NCBI RefSeq assembly: GCF_900114435.1 | Contig: NZ_FOZK01000003.1 | Coordinates: forward strand, 434,001-498,000 | Reading direction: 5' to 3' | DNA from: Halomicrobium zhouii | GTDB taxonomy: Archaea > Halobacteriota > Halobacteria > Halobacteriales > Haloarculaceae | DNA length: 64,000 nt | Part shown: piece after piece, positions 42,901 through 52,162 of the stretch | Layout of the letters: each line of letters opens with the position of its first letter | How positions within the stretch are numbered: position 1 is the stretch's first letter | Notes under the pieces: model-generated | What the model saw: only the letters and a program-made list of their open reading frames with translations | Database searches by the model: none | Told to the model about the DNA's origin: nothing | Translations under genes and position numbers: made by a program

Positions 42901-44973
42901 TCAGTCCTCCATCTCGCTCTTGGCGACCTCGGCGCCGGCGAACTCGAGCACCTCCTTTGCCCCTTCCTCGGAGTAGCCCTGCTCGACGAGCGCGTCGATC
43001 CACTGGTTGCGCTCGTCGTCGTCCATCTCGCCGCTGGAGACCAGCGCCGAGAAGTTGATGTTGTGCTTCTTGTCCTCCCAGAGTTTGCGTTCGAGCGCAC
43101 GGCGCAGGCGGTCGTTGTCCTGCGGGTTGAACGTATCACCCTCGCGGGCGCGACGGGAGACCCAGTTCGAGACCTCCTGGCGGAAGTCGTCCTTGCGGTC
43201 CTCGGGCAGGTCGAGTTTCTCCTCGACCGAGCGAAGGAACTGCTCGTCGGGCTCCTGCTCGCGGCCGGTGATCTCGTCCTCGACGGTGTCGTCGTCGATG
43301 TAGGCCATCACGTGGTCCATGTACTTCTCGCCCTGGCGCTGGATCTCGTCGACGTCGTAGGCCAGCGCGTGGCGGACGTCCTCGATGGCCCGTTCCTTGT
43401 ACTCCTCGCGGACGAGTTCGAGGTAGCGGTAGTACTGATCGAACTTGTCCGTCGGGATGGAGCCGTGGTTCTCCAGGTTGTCCTCGAAGTGGTTGAACGT
43501 CGTCAGCGGCGAGAGGAACTGCCGGTCCCGGTGCATCGAGTCCATGATCGCCTCGGCGATCTCGTCGCCGATGAACCGCGGAGAGACGCCCTCCATCCCC
43601 TCGCCGATCTCCGCCTTGTCCGCGGCCTCGTCGCGGAGTTTCTTCACGTCGACGTCGTCGGCCTCGCCGATCTCGCCGTTGTAGGCCTTGACCTTCTGGA
43701 GCATGTCGACCGTCTCGGTGTCGGGTTCCTCGACGCGGGTGAGCACGCCAAACAGGCCGGCCATCTCCAGGGTGTGGGGCTCGACCTGGATGTCCGGGAG
43801 GTCGGCGTTGCGCAGCATCTTCCGGTAGATCTTCGCCTCGTCCTCGTAGCTGAGGACGTACGGGAAGTCGATACGCTTGGTCCGGTCGTTGAACGCCTCC
43901 ATCTTCTCGTCGCCCTTCTTGTCCCGGTACTCGGGCATGTTCGTCCGCCCGACGATGACCTGGTCGATGTCGATCCGGGGGTTGGCCTTGGGCTTGATCG
44001 TCTGTTCCTGGGTGGCGTGGAGGAAGTCGTAGAGGAACTCGCGCTGGAGTTTGAGTAACTCCTCGCCGGAGAAGATGCCGCGATTCGCGTTACAGAACGC
44101 CCCGGAGTAGTCGAAGGCGCGCGGGTCGCTCTCGCCGTAGACGGCGATCTTCGAGTAGTTGACGTCGCCGGTGAGTTCGGTCTCGTCCTGGTTCTTCTTG
44201 TCCTTGGGCTCGAAGGTCTCGATCCCGCGGCGCTGGTTCTCGTCGGCGATGAACCGGACGATCTCGACGTGATTGTCGAGCACCTGCTGGAGGTCGTCGT
44301 CGTAGTACGCCAGCAGTCGGTCCATGTAGAACTCGCTGGCCGGATCGAGGGCCTGCTCGTTGCGGATGGTGTAGGGGGCGTCCAGGTCCTCGTTGATGTC
44401 GTCGATGACCCGGTCGCGCTGGTCCTGCGGGAGGAGGACGATGGGGTCCTGGTTCATCGGCGAGCGCACGACGTCGTCCGCGGGGTCCTGGTCGCCGATG
44501 ACGTCACAGAGGTTCGTCCACCTGAAGGTGTACATCCGCCCTTCGTCGCGCGTGGTGTAGTCCTCGAAGTACCGCCGGACCTGGCGGTCGAAGTCCGACT
44601 TGCCCGACCCCACCGGCCCGAGCAGGAGTTTGATGCGCTTCTGGGGTCCGAGGCCGCGCGCGCCGGACTTGACCTTGTTGACGAACTCGTGCATCGCCTC
44701 GTGGACGACGGGGCCGTAGAAGGTGTTCTCCCCGTCGTTGAGGGGGTCCTCCGAGGCCAGCTTGTACTCGACGACGCCGGCGTCCTCGTCGTACTCGGTG
44801 CCGTAGTAGTCGAACATGTCGGCAACGCGCTGGTGGGCGTTGCGGGCGATTCGCGGGTCTTCGTACAGCTGGTCAAGGTACCAGTCGAACGAATGGGTGG
44901 CTCGCAGGTCCGACGGGATGGCGTCCTGGTACTCTCGGCTCAGCTCTTCGAGTGTCTCTTTCGTGTCTGTCAT
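42901..44973 (-). CDS. prkA: PrkA-type serine protein kinase, canonical copy
   Basis: A 690-residue PrkA kinase, near the 644 aa of E. coli YeaG. The order is an N-terminal FYGPVVHEAMHEFVNKVKSG, Walker A LLGPVGSGKSDFDRQ (about 107-121), the GIFSGEELLKLQREFLYDFLHATQE block, QVIVGRTNMPEYR and a long helical PrkA C-terminal domain. It is the first gene of the operon kinase-kinase-DUF444-SpoVR. A minus-strand TATA box at 45231-45240 would give a leader of about 230 nt. ATG at 44973; 34 residues encoded upstream lack family similarity. Confidence 0.93.
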   Translation of the reverse strand: MTDTKETLEELSREYQDAIPSDLRATHSFDWYLDQLYEDPRIARNAHQRVADMFDYYGTEYDEDAGVVEYKLASEDPLNDGENTFYGPVVHEAMHEFVNKVKSGARGLGPQKRIKLLLGPVGSGKSDFDRQVRRYFEDYTTRDEGRMYTFRWTNLCDVIGDQDPADDVVRSPMNQDPIVLLPQDQRDRVIDDINEDLDAPYTIRNEQALDPASEFYMDRLLAYYDDDLQQVLDNHVEIVRFIADENQRRGIETFEPKDKKNQDETELTGDVNYSKIAVYGESDPRAFDYSGAFCNANRGIFSGEELLKLQREFLYDFLHATQEQTIKPKANPRIDIDQVIVGRTNMPEYRDKKGDEKMEAFNDRTKRIDFPYVLSYEDEAKIYRKMLRNADLPDIQVEPHTLEMAGLFGVLTRVEEPDTETVDMLQKVKAYNGEIGEADDVDVKKLRDEAADKAEIGEGMEGVSPRFIGDEIAEAIMDSMHRDRQFLSPLTTFNHFEDNLENHGSIPTDKFDQYYRYLELVREEYKERAIEDVRHALAYDVDEIQRQGEKYMDHVMAYIDDDTVEDEITGREQEPDEQFLRSVEEKLDLPEDRKDDFRQEVSNWVSRRAREGDTFNPQDNDRLRRALERKLWEDKKHNINFSALVSSGEMDDDERNQWIDALVEQGYSEEGAKEVLEFAGAEVAKSEMED

Positions 44974-45443
44974 GCTATCACGGACAGTTCGCGTCGGTAG
45001 CTGGCTCGCGTGCCAGACGCGGTCGACGTGGAATCGCTGCCGCGCGTCTCGGGAACAGTACGGGGTGGCCAACATCGAACGCTCCGTCCGTACCTGCCGA
45101 CAACCGCCTCGCGGCCCGGCCGCCCGGGCCGACTGCGCTCGATTCGTGCCATGCTATCACTTACCGATCCAGAACGCGGGGACGATGCTCCGGATCTGTT
45201 TCGATACGCCGTTCGGAACTGTTTCCGATACTATTTATTGTAGAAGGACTGTGCCAGTATAACCCTTTCCCCAAATCGTGTACATAACGATCATCGTTCC
45301 GCGCCAGTACGGGTGGAAACTACAGGGTGTAACGCGTCCGTGCGCATCACCCACACGCGGAATAATCTCGTATTAAAACGTTCCGGCACGCCAGCCACCG
45401 CCGGAACGGTGGACTCTTTCGCACACCCGTCCAAGCGCTGCCC
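44974..45443. other. 470-bp divergent gap with long leader of the kinase operon
   Basis: On the minus strand the best TATA box (CAATAAATAG, 45231-45240) is about 260 bp before the kinase start, implying a long untranslated leader. The 11-mer CATGCTATCAC occurs twice (44971-44981 and about 45151-45161), so the start region was partly duplicated. On the plus strand, TATTAAAA at 45371-45378 is a likely TATA box for the next gene. A hairpin with 9-bp perfect arms follows (CGTTCCGGC 45379-45387 and GCCGGAACG 45400-45408). No small gene was recognised. Confidence 0.5.
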
Positions 45444-45824
45444 ATGAGCTTCGACTCGCTCGCGGATGACTGGGTCGTCTGGAGCGACGAGGGCGAGAAG
45501 GCCGTCCTCGCCTTCCGCCCGGACGTCTTCGACGGCGACGAGTTCCCCGCGCCCTGTCTCCCGACGATCTACCTCACTCGCGGCCAGCGTGACCGCCGGC
45601 CCGGCAGCCGGCGCGTCGGGGCCGACTGGTACGTCACGCTCGCGCTCGAACCGGAGATCACCCGCGAGGCAGACGCCTACGAGGACCGCGAGGGAGCCGT
45701 GGCGGGCGCCGTCGCCCTCGCCGAGGCGTTCGCGACGGGGGAAATCGACTACCGCGACCTCTACCAGGTCCCCCGCCCCGACTACTTCGAGCGCCTCGAC
45801 GAACTGACGGGTCGTGGGAACTGA
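45444..45824 (+). CDS. conserved haloarchaeal protein of unknown function
   Basis: A 126-residue acidic soluble protein that I do not recognise by function. It has no signal peptide, no cysteine cluster (one Cys) and no membrane helix. The sequence DEFPAPCLPTIYLTRGQRDRR and a helical end with many aromatic residues (YRDLYQVPRPDYFERLDEL) suggest a small folded domain restricted to haloarchaea. ATG at 45444, about 70 bp after a TATA box, with a 9-bp-arm hairpin between them. It precedes the UPF0179 gene by 78 bp in the same direction. Confidence 0.7.
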   Translation: MSFDSLADDWVVWSDEGEKAVLAFRPDVFDGDEFPAPCLPTIYLTRGQRDRRPGSRRVGADWYVTLALEPEITREADAYEDREGAVAGAVALAEAFATGEIDYRDLYQVPRPDYFERLDELTGRGN

Positions 45825-45902
45825 CGGTCCGAACGCACGCGCCAGATCCGCTCGCACGCGCCAGGCCATACGCTTACTTTCGTCGCCCCACTAGCCTCCG
45901 CT

Positions 45903-46355
45903 ATGACCACGGTTACGCTAGTCGGGTCCCGCCTCGCCGAAGTGGACCAGGAGTTCGTCTACCGGGGAGAAGCCAGCGGGTGCGAAGGGTGCCCCTACCG
46001 GACCCAGTGCCTGAATCTCACGGAGGGCGTCCGCTATCGCGTCACCGACGTCCGCGAGGACGGCCAGACGCTCGACTGCGCCGTCCACGACGCCGGCGTC
46101 AACGCCGTCGAAGTCGAGCCCGCGCGCGTCAGGGCGAACGTGGCCTCGAAGGGCGCCTACGCCGGCAGCAAGGCGACGCTCATGGGACCGTGCCCGTACA
46201 CCGGCTGTCCGAGTCACGAGTACTGTGAACCCGCGGGCGCCGACTTCGACGAGGAGTATCGCATCGACGAGGTGGTCGGTGACCCGCCCCACGACTACTG
46301 CGCACTCGACCGCGACCTGACGCTCGTGGAGTTCGCACCGCCGGAAGACGGCTGA
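45903..46355 (+). CDS. UPF0179 family cysteine-rich protein
   Basis: A 150-residue archaeal protein of UPF0179. The cysteines come in regular sets: CEGCPYRTQC (residues about 28-37), one in the middle (LDCAV), CPYTGCPSHEYC (about 99-110) and a final DYCALD, which together could hold a metal or iron-sulfur cluster. The function is unknown in all members. ATG at 45903. Confidence 0.85.
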   Translation: MTTVTLVGSRLAEVDQEFVYRGEASGCEGCPYRTQCLNLTEGVRYRVTDVREDGQTLDCAVHDAGVNAVEVEPARVRANVASKGAYAGSKATLMGPCPYTGCPSHEYCEPAGADFDEEYRIDEVVGDPPHDYCALDRDLTLVEFAPPEDG

Positions 46356-46468
46356 GCGAAGCCTGGTTCCCGACGACTGCAGACGGCTAACTGGAGCCTC
46401 GAACTGTAGGGATCCGACCCAAGTGGTCGCTCCCGCTAGTGGTGACACCGGTAATCGGACGGGTATCT

Positions 46469-46786
46469 ATGGGAACGCACAGCGACACACCGACCGACGA
46501 GCCGAGGAACAGCCGTTCGAACACGACGACGTACACCCGAGCCCCCGACGAATTGCCGTCCGAGAGCGTCGTCCGGGCCGTCGCCGCAGTGACTGGAACC
46601 GAACCGATGGCACTGGACCCGCTCTACGGATCTATCGACCCGGACGCGCTGGATGCCGTCGTCGAATCGGCTCCCACCACTGGGGAGGAAGGCCTCACGT
46701 CCAGTGTTCGGTTTCGATACCAGGGCACGACAGTCACCATCCACGGAGACGGGCGAACGATCGTCTCTCCTGTGGCCGCCGACTAG
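46469..46786 (+). CDS. HalOD1 output-domain protein
   Basis: A 105-residue protein with a Ser/Thr-rich N terminus and a HalOD1-type domain (about 35-102): SVVRAVAAVTGTEPMALDPLYGSIDPDALDAVV followed by VRFRYQGTTVTIHGDG. Such domains are found alone or as outputs of haloarchaeal two-component systems; the mechanism is not known. ATG at 46469 was preferred to a GTG ten codons upstream. Its stop overlaps the convergent HTH_10 gene by 4 bases. The same pair of families appears again at 63059-63998. Confidence 0.75.
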   Translation: MGTHSDTPTDEPRNSRSNTTTYTRAPDELPSESVVRAVAAVTGTEPMALDPLYGSIDPDALDAVVESAPTTGEEGLTSSVRFRYQGTTVTIHGDGRTIVSPVAAD

Positions 46787-47493
46787 ACCCCACGTCCAGC
46801 GCCGGCACCGAACAGGACGGTGAGGAGTTTACGCTCCGCCGCGTGGATGTGTTCGGAGAACGTGGCCGAGGAGATACCCAGATCTGAGGCTATCTCGCTG
46901 CCCGTTCGCTCGCGGGGCCAGTCGTAGTACCCCGCATCGTAGGCGGCCTCGACGACCTCACGTTGCCTGTCGGTGAGGTCGTTCTCGAGGATCGTCCGGA
47001 ACGCCGATTCGGCGAACATCGGTCTGACAGACTCTTTCTCCCGCTTGCAGGCCAGTTCGGCGTCGTCGTGCTCGTCGAGAAACGCCGCCACTACCGCCGA
47101 GGCGTCGTACTCCGTCGGGATGTCCGCCACGATGCGACCCGTCCCCTCGACCCCCTCGACCGTCCGCGGAAGGGCGCCGAGTTCGGCCAGCGAGAAGGCC
47201 GGACAGTCACCGTAGACGGTGAACTCGAAGAGACCACCGCGCTCGTACTCGGCGAGGAGTGTAGCGTCGAGAGTCTCGTGGGTGGACGCGAGCGATACGA
47301 TCCCGTCGGGATCGGTCCCCGTCACGTCGAAAAACTCCGCGTACTGCCCCCCGGGACGGGGGAGCATCTTCGCGAGTTCCATCGTACACTCCCGGGCGGC
47401 AGACACGCCGACGAAGGGGTACGTTTCGCTCTGGACGCGAAACTCGACCTCCACGACGGACTCGGCCTCGGTCTTGCCGGCCACGTCGGACAT
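46783..47493 (-). CDS. bacterio-opsin-activator-like HTH_10 regulator
   Basis: A 236-residue transcriptional regulator. The N-terminal two thirds form the Bat-type sensing region (VVEVEFRVQSETYPFVGVSA at its start). The C-terminal HTH_10 domain (about 178-232) reads LTDRQREVVEAAYDAGYYDWPRERTGSEIA followed by ISSATFSEHIHAAERKLL. Signal and targets are unknown. It converges with, and overlaps by 4 bases, the HalOD1 gene. ATG at 47493. Confidence 0.87.
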   Translation of the reverse strand: MSDVAGKTEAESVVEVEFRVQSETYPFVGVSAARECTMELAKMLPRPGGQYAEFFDVTGTDPDGIVSLASTHETLDATLLAEYERGGLFEFTVYGDCPAFSLAELGALPRTVEGVEGTGRIVADIPTEYDASAVVAAFLDEHDDAELACKREKESVRPMFAESAFRTILENDLTDRQREVVEAAYDAGYYDWPRERTGSEIASDLGISSATFSEHIHAAERKLLTVLFGAGAGRGV

Positions 47494-47660
47494 GTCTGAT
47501 CTTCTGTCAATTCCCCGCTCTCGTGTAAGTGCCTTTGCAATTATTACGGAACAGTCCGCCCAAAATTCCGCAACACTGCCCGATTATCCAATCCCCTCGC
47601 CCCCGAATACAACGCCCCGATTCGAACGGCTAGAAGAGCTACGATGTCGGCATCCACAGA

Positions 47661-48461
47661 TCAGTGCTCGTCGGCCGAGAGCGTCCCCACCCGCTCGGCC
47701 CGGTAGCCGAAGACGTCCTCGTAGCCGTGTGAGGAGAGCAGGACGGGGTGGAACGGTTCCTCCGCGACGACGTTCTCCTCGTCGACGGCGGCGAACACCT
47801 CGCCGGCTGTCACCTCCTCGAAGTTCGAGACGTAGACGTCGTACGTGTCGGCGGTGCGCTTCGGGATCGGACCGCGGAGACGGAACACGGGCAGGTCTGT
47901 CTGCCTGGGGCCGCCCTCGTCCGGCAGCACACCGGTGGCGGCCAGGAACTCACGGGTCACCTGGACCGCGTTCTCGGCGGCCTGTGCCGAGCCCTGGTAG
48001 CCACACTCCACCTCGATGGCCTCGGGGATGACCGAGTAGATACGACCCTCGTTCGTACCTGTCGTCTCGACGACGGCGTCGATGGAGAGTCGCGGACAGA
48101 TCGACCGTGCCGTCGGGCCCATCTCGTCGACGAGCGCGAACATGCCGTCGTAGGACTGGGTAGAGTGCAGTCCCAGAACAGTGCAACCCCGCAGTTCCTC
48201 GGCGACGGCGGCCGCGAGACGTCCCTCGTGGGTCGGCGCGTTCGGATCGCCGGGAAACGCCCGGTTGAGGTCGACCTCCACGTACCGCTCGTTCCGGTCG
48301 CGGGCCAGTTCGTTGGCGACGACGAACTTCACCGGTCGCTGCACGGCCGGCCGTTCGTCCAGCAGCGTCCTGACCGCGTGCTCGCCACAGGGCTCGTCGC
48401 CGTGGATTCCGCCCACGACGGCTATCTCTGGGTCGCCAGTGCCGAGCTGCTCGACGTACAC
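47661..48461 (-). CDS. succinylglutamate desuccinylase/aspartoacylase family zinc hydrolase
   Basis: A 266-residue M14-fold deacylase. The zinc ligands are seen as GGIHGDEPCGEHA (His and Glu, about 18-30) and later GLHSTQSYDGM (His). VDLNRAFPGD supplies the substrate-binding Asn-Arg. The family removes acyl groups from amino acids and includes the ectoine-pathway deacetylase DoeB, which is usually longer (about 330 aa). The gene is 33 kb from the ectoine-like island, so any link is speculative. The start is a GTG, because the frame is closed by a stop nine codons upstream. Confidence 0.82.
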   Translation of the reverse strand: MYVEQLGTGDPEIAVVGGIHGDEPCGEHAVRTLLDERPAVQRPVKFVVANELARDRNERYVEVDLNRAFPGDPNAPTHEGRLAAAVAEELRGCTVLGLHSTQSYDGMFALVDEMGPTARSICPRLSIDAVVETTGTNEGRIYSVIPEAIEVECGYQGSAQAAENAVQVTREFLAATGVLPDEGGPRQTDLPVFRLRGPIPKRTADTYDVYVSNFEEVTAGEVFAAVDEENVVAEEPFHPVLLSSHGYEDVFGYRAERVGTLSADEH

Positions 48462-48544
48462 GTGAGATGCCTCGGACGCGATCCATTAGAGTGGTCCGCT
48501 TCGAACCGGACGCGGAATCGCCGGTTCCGGACCGGCGCGTCGGA

Positions 48545-48646
48545 GTGGTGGTTGTACCTCTTTACCGGGGTTCGGCCGAACTGTGAGAGGCCGGTACGTC
48601 GAACGCCAGGGTACGTCGAACGCCAGTACGGGCGTACAACCACCAC
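48545..48646. repeat. 13-bp inverted repeat flanking a 17-bp tandem repeat (MITE-like)
   Basis: GTGGTGGTTGTAC at 48545-48557 is the exact reverse complement of 48634-48646. Inside, the 17-mer GGTACGTCGAACGCCAG occurs twice in tandem (48593-48609 and 48610-48626). The 102-bp unit lies between the histidine kinase stop and the deacylase promoter. No obvious target-site duplication flanks it. Confidence 0.6.
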
Positions 48647-48648
48647 CA

Positions 48649-51459
48649 TCAGCCATCCATCGCCGGCAGCGTGAACGAGAACGTCGCCCCGTCTCCGGGC
48701 GCCGCGTCGACCCAGATCTCTCCCCCGTGACGTTCGACGATCCGCTGACAGAGGGCGAGTCCGATCCCGGTCCCGGTGTGTTCCTCGTGGGTGTGCAGGC
48801 GCTGGAACACCTCGAAGATCCGGTCCGCGTCGTCGGGGTCGATACCGACGCCCTGGTCCCGGACAGAGACGATCCAGTCCGAGCCGTCGCGTTCGGCCGA
48901 GACGTCGATACGCGGCGGCTCGTCCCCGCTGTACTCGATGGCGTTACTCAGGAGGTTCTGGAACACCTGGCGTAACTGGCTCGGGTCGCCCATCACCCGG
49001 GGGAGCGACGTCGTCTCGACGACCGCGTCACTCTCGTCGATGCGCACCTGCAGGTCGTCCACGACGACGTCGAGGACGTCGTCCAGGTCCACCGGCTCGA
49101 AGGGGTCGCCCTGTGTCTCCACCCGTGAGTACTGGAGCAACCCGTCGATCATGTCGCGCATCCGGTCGGCGCCGTCGACGGCGTACTCGAGGAACTCCTC
49201 GCCGTCCGCGTCGAGTTCGTCCCCGTACCGGGTCTCGATGAGCTGGAGGTAACTCGAGACCATCCGTAGCGGTTCCTGGAGGTCGTGTGACGCGGCGTAG
49301 GCGAACTGTTCGAGGCGCTCGTTGGACGCCTGGAGGTCGGCGACCAGGTCCTCGAGTTCGCCCTGATACCGGTCCCGTTCGATCGCCTCGGCGATGACGT
49401 TGGCGACGCTCTGGACGAATTTCACGTCTTCCCGGGAGAACTGCTGGGGTCCGGTGTCGTGAGTGCCGAAGATCCCCCAGGGGTCGTCGACCGACCCGAT
49501 AATCGTGCTGATGCCGCTCCTGACGCCGTGGTCGGTGAGGAGGTCCGGGCCGGAGAACCGCGTCTCCGCAGGGAGGTCCTCGACGACCACTGGCCCCTCG
49601 GAGAGGAGGGTGTAGCCCGCCTGTGAGTCGTCGTCCGCGGCGACGGTGGCCTCGCCGACGATTCCCTCGTCCCAGCCGACGCCCTGGCGAACCAGCAACT
49701 CCCGCCGGTCGTCGTCCAGGTCGAGTACCTTGGTGTACTCGTTGTCGAGGACGCTGGCGACCTGTCGCGCGGCCTCCTCCATGAGTTCGTCGAGATCGTC
49801 GGTTTCGAGTGCGAACTGGCCGAGGTCCGCCACGACGTGTTGCTGGCGAGCGCGGCGTTCGAGTTCGCGCTCGCGCTCCTTGCGCTCGGTGACGTCCCGG
49901 AAGTAGACGGAGATGCCGGTCTCGGAGGGGTAGAGGTTCGCCTCGACCCAGAAGTCGAACGCCTCGACGTACGTCTCGTAACTGGTGGCCGCCTGTGACT
50001 CCATCGCCGTCCGGAAGGCGTCGCGAACCGCGTCCGTGTCCGCCGCCGAGGGGAACACGTCCCACAGGTGCGTCCCGAGCAGTTCGTCCTCGGACTGCTG
50101 GAGGAGTGCCTCGGCCTGCTCGTTCACGTGCGTGAACCGCAGGTCGTCGTCGACCGCGTAGAACGCGTCCGAGATGCGGCCGAGCACTTGCTGGAGTTCG
50201 CTCTCCAGTTCGCGCTCGCGCCTGCGCCGGTCGGTCATGTCGCGGGTGACCTTCACGAATCCCCGGTGGGTCCCGTCGTCGTCGTAGACGGCCGTTATCG
50301 TCACGTTCGCCCAGAACTCGCTCCCGTCCTTTCGTACCCGCCACCCCTCGTCCTCGACCGACCCCGATTCGGTCGCCTGCCGGAGGTTCCGTTCGGGAAC
50401 GCCGGCCTCCCTGTCGGCCTCGGTGTAGAACGTCGAGAAGTGCTCGCCCAGGATCTCGTCGGGCTCGTACCCCTTGATCGCCTTCGCACCCTCGTTCCAG
50501 CTGACGACGTGTCCGTCCGGGTCCATGCGGAAGAGGGCGTACTCCTCGACGGCGTCGACGAGTGAATGGAACCGGGCCTCGGTCTCCAGTAGCTCGTCCG
50601 CCGAGCGCGTTCGCTCCGTGACGTCGTAGTAGAGCTCGATCCGGCCACCGGCGTACTGCCCCGAGTCGATCGGCCTGCTGTAGTGTTCGAGCCAGCGTTC
50701 CTCCCGGTCGTCACCGGCTGTGATGTGGCAGCCGAACTGTTCGACGCCGCTGGTGCCGTCGTAGGTAGCCAGTACGCGCCCGGCGAACTGCTCGGAATCC
50801 TCGACGCGGTCGGCCGCCTGCTCGGTCACGACCGTCCGTTTGTCTCGGCCGACGAGGTCGTCTCTGTCCAGGCCGAAGTACGTCGCGACCGTCTCGTCGG
50901 CCCACGCCACTCGATAACTCTCGTCGAGGACGAAGACGCCGATGTTCGCCTCGTCGAGGACGTCCGCCATCGGTCCGGAGAACGGCCGGTCGGACTCCGC
51001 GGGCTCGGCTTCCACCCCGCGTTCGCCCTCACTCACGTCGCGCGCGACGCCGATGGTCCCCTGGAACTCGCCGTCTTCGACCACCAGGCTGATCCGGAGT
51101 TCGAGCGGTACCGTCCCTCCGTCGGCGGTCCGGGCAGTGACTTCGAACGACGCGACGTCTCGCGTATCTGCGGCCAATCGAGTCGCGATCGCTCGCTGAA
51201 TGCGTTCGACGTCGTCGTCGTGGAGGACGACCGAGACGTGCTCGCCGAGCAGGGTCTCGCGGGAATATCCAGTCGTCTCGATGACCGCGTCGTCGACCGC
51301 GACGAAGCGCCCCCCGTCGTCGAGTTGATAGACGCCCTCGTCTATGGTGTCGAGAAGCGTCCGGTACCGCGCGAGCGCGACGTCAACGTCGGCGTCGTCG
51401 TCACCGTCGTCGGCGTCCCCCCAGAACGCCGTGTCGGCGGCTCCCGGTCGTGAACTCAT
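48649..51459 (-). CDS. multi-PAS/GAF sensor histidine kinase
   Basis: A 936-residue cytoplasmic sensor with no membrane helix. The order is four PAS domains (about 30-150, 165-285, 290-410 and 415-540), a GAF domain (about 550-690) and HisKA with the phospho-accepting His725 (FAYAASHDLQEPLRMV). A HATPase_c domain closes it, with the N box NLLSNAIEY, DQGVGID and TGTGIGLALCQRIVERHGG. PAS domain 3 or 4 may bind a flavin or haem, but no diagnostic residue was identified. No response regulator gene is adjacent, so it is an orphan kinase. ATG at 51459. Confidence 0.9.
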   Translation of the reverse strand: MSSRPGAADTAFWGDADDGDDDADVDVALARYRTLLDTIDEGVYQLDDGGRFVAVDDAVIETTGYSRETLLGEHVSVVLHDDDVERIQRAIATRLAADTRDVASFEVTARTADGGTVPLELRISLVVEDGEFQGTIGVARDVSEGERGVEAEPAESDRPFSGPMADVLDEANIGVFVLDESYRVAWADETVATYFGLDRDDLVGRDKRTVVTEQAADRVEDSEQFAGRVLATYDGTSGVEQFGCHITAGDDREERWLEHYSRPIDSGQYAGGRIELYYDVTERTRSADELLETEARFHSLVDAVEEYALFRMDPDGHVVSWNEGAKAIKGYEPDEILGEHFSTFYTEADREAGVPERNLRQATESGSVEDEGWRVRKDGSEFWANVTITAVYDDDGTHRGFVKVTRDMTDRRRRERELESELQQVLGRISDAFYAVDDDLRFTHVNEQAEALLQQSEDELLGTHLWDVFPSAADTDAVRDAFRTAMESQAATSYETYVEAFDFWVEANLYPSETGISVYFRDVTERKERERELERRARQQHVVADLGQFALETDDLDELMEEAARQVASVLDNEYTKVLDLDDDRRELLVRQGVGWDEGIVGEATVAADDDSQAGYTLLSEGPVVVEDLPAETRFSGPDLLTDHGVRSGISTIIGSVDDPWGIFGTHDTGPQQFSREDVKFVQSVANVIAEAIERDRYQGELEDLVADLQASNERLEQFAYAASHDLQEPLRMVSSYLQLIETRYGDELDADGEEFLEYAVDGADRMRDMIDGLLQYSRVETQGDPFEPVDLDDVLDVVVDDLQVRIDESDAVVETTSLPRVMGDPSQLRQVFQNLLSNAIEYSGDEPPRIDVSAERDGSDWIVSVRDQGVGIDPDDADRIFEVFQRLHTHEEHTGTGIGLALCQRIVERHGGEIWVDAAPGDGATFSFTLPAMDG

Positions 51460-51592
51460 GTCTCGGTAAAACGTATCGACTCAGTTAAACTGCTCGTCGG
51501 TGACCTCCGGGTTCGAAGGGCGCGCCCGCGTTCGGTCGCCAAACGCACCGCGCGACGATCCGTGACCCCGTCGTCGATCGAGAACGCCGTCG

Positions 51593-52072
51593 TCAGTCGA
51601 GCGCTTCCGCGTACCGGTAGTCGGCCCGGTCGGCGGTCGGATACGCCCCGTCGACCGCAATTTGCCAGCCGTCGAGGACGTCGGGGTCGTTCAGCGCGTT
51701 CGTCAGCGTGGTCCGGACGTCCAGCAGGTCCACGCCGTAGTAGTCCCTGGGTACCCCCTGGAAGTACTGGAGTGCCGTCCGGAACAGCGAGCGCAGCCCG
51801 TCGTCGTCGAGAAAGTCGTAGTGCTTGTACGCCCCCGCCGCGACCTGGACCATCCCGTGGAGGAACTGGCTCTCGGTCGACCCACGCCCGTAGTTATACC
51901 ACTCGTCCTCGAAGCAGTCGTGGGATTCGTGGTACGCGCCGTCGTTGTACAGCGCGACGCCGTGGACGACGGCGCGACGGAGCGTCGCGTGCTCCCACCG
52001 TCCGTCCTCGCGCCACCCGGTCGGGTCCCCCGCCGGCGGGTCGACGCTCGGGTCGCGAGTGTGGTCGTCCAT
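51593..52072 (-). CDS. DUF309 family protein
   Basis: A 159-residue helical protein of DUF309. The family signature is the first half: [29 protein letters not shown] with conserved His-Glu-x-x-Glu. The second half has [16 protein letters not shown]. The fold is helical and the function unknown. The ATG at 52072 gives the normal N terminus; the very long frame upstream is antisense to the FNT gene and was rejected. Confidence 0.85.
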   Translation of the reverse strand: MDDHTRDPSVDPPAGDPTGWREDGRWEHATLRRAVVHGVALYNDGAYHESHDCFEDEWYNYGRGSTESQFLHGMVQVAAGAYKHYDFLDDDGLRSLFRTALQYFQGVPRDYYGVDLLDVRTTLTNALNDPDVLDGWQIAVDGAYPTADRADYRYAEALD

Positions 52073-52162
52073 GGTAAATTCGTGGCCCCGCAGGCGTGTA
52101 ACTCCGTCGGACGGAGCCCCGTGTGGTAAAATCCTTTCAGTCAAACGAACTAAACGTTCGGT

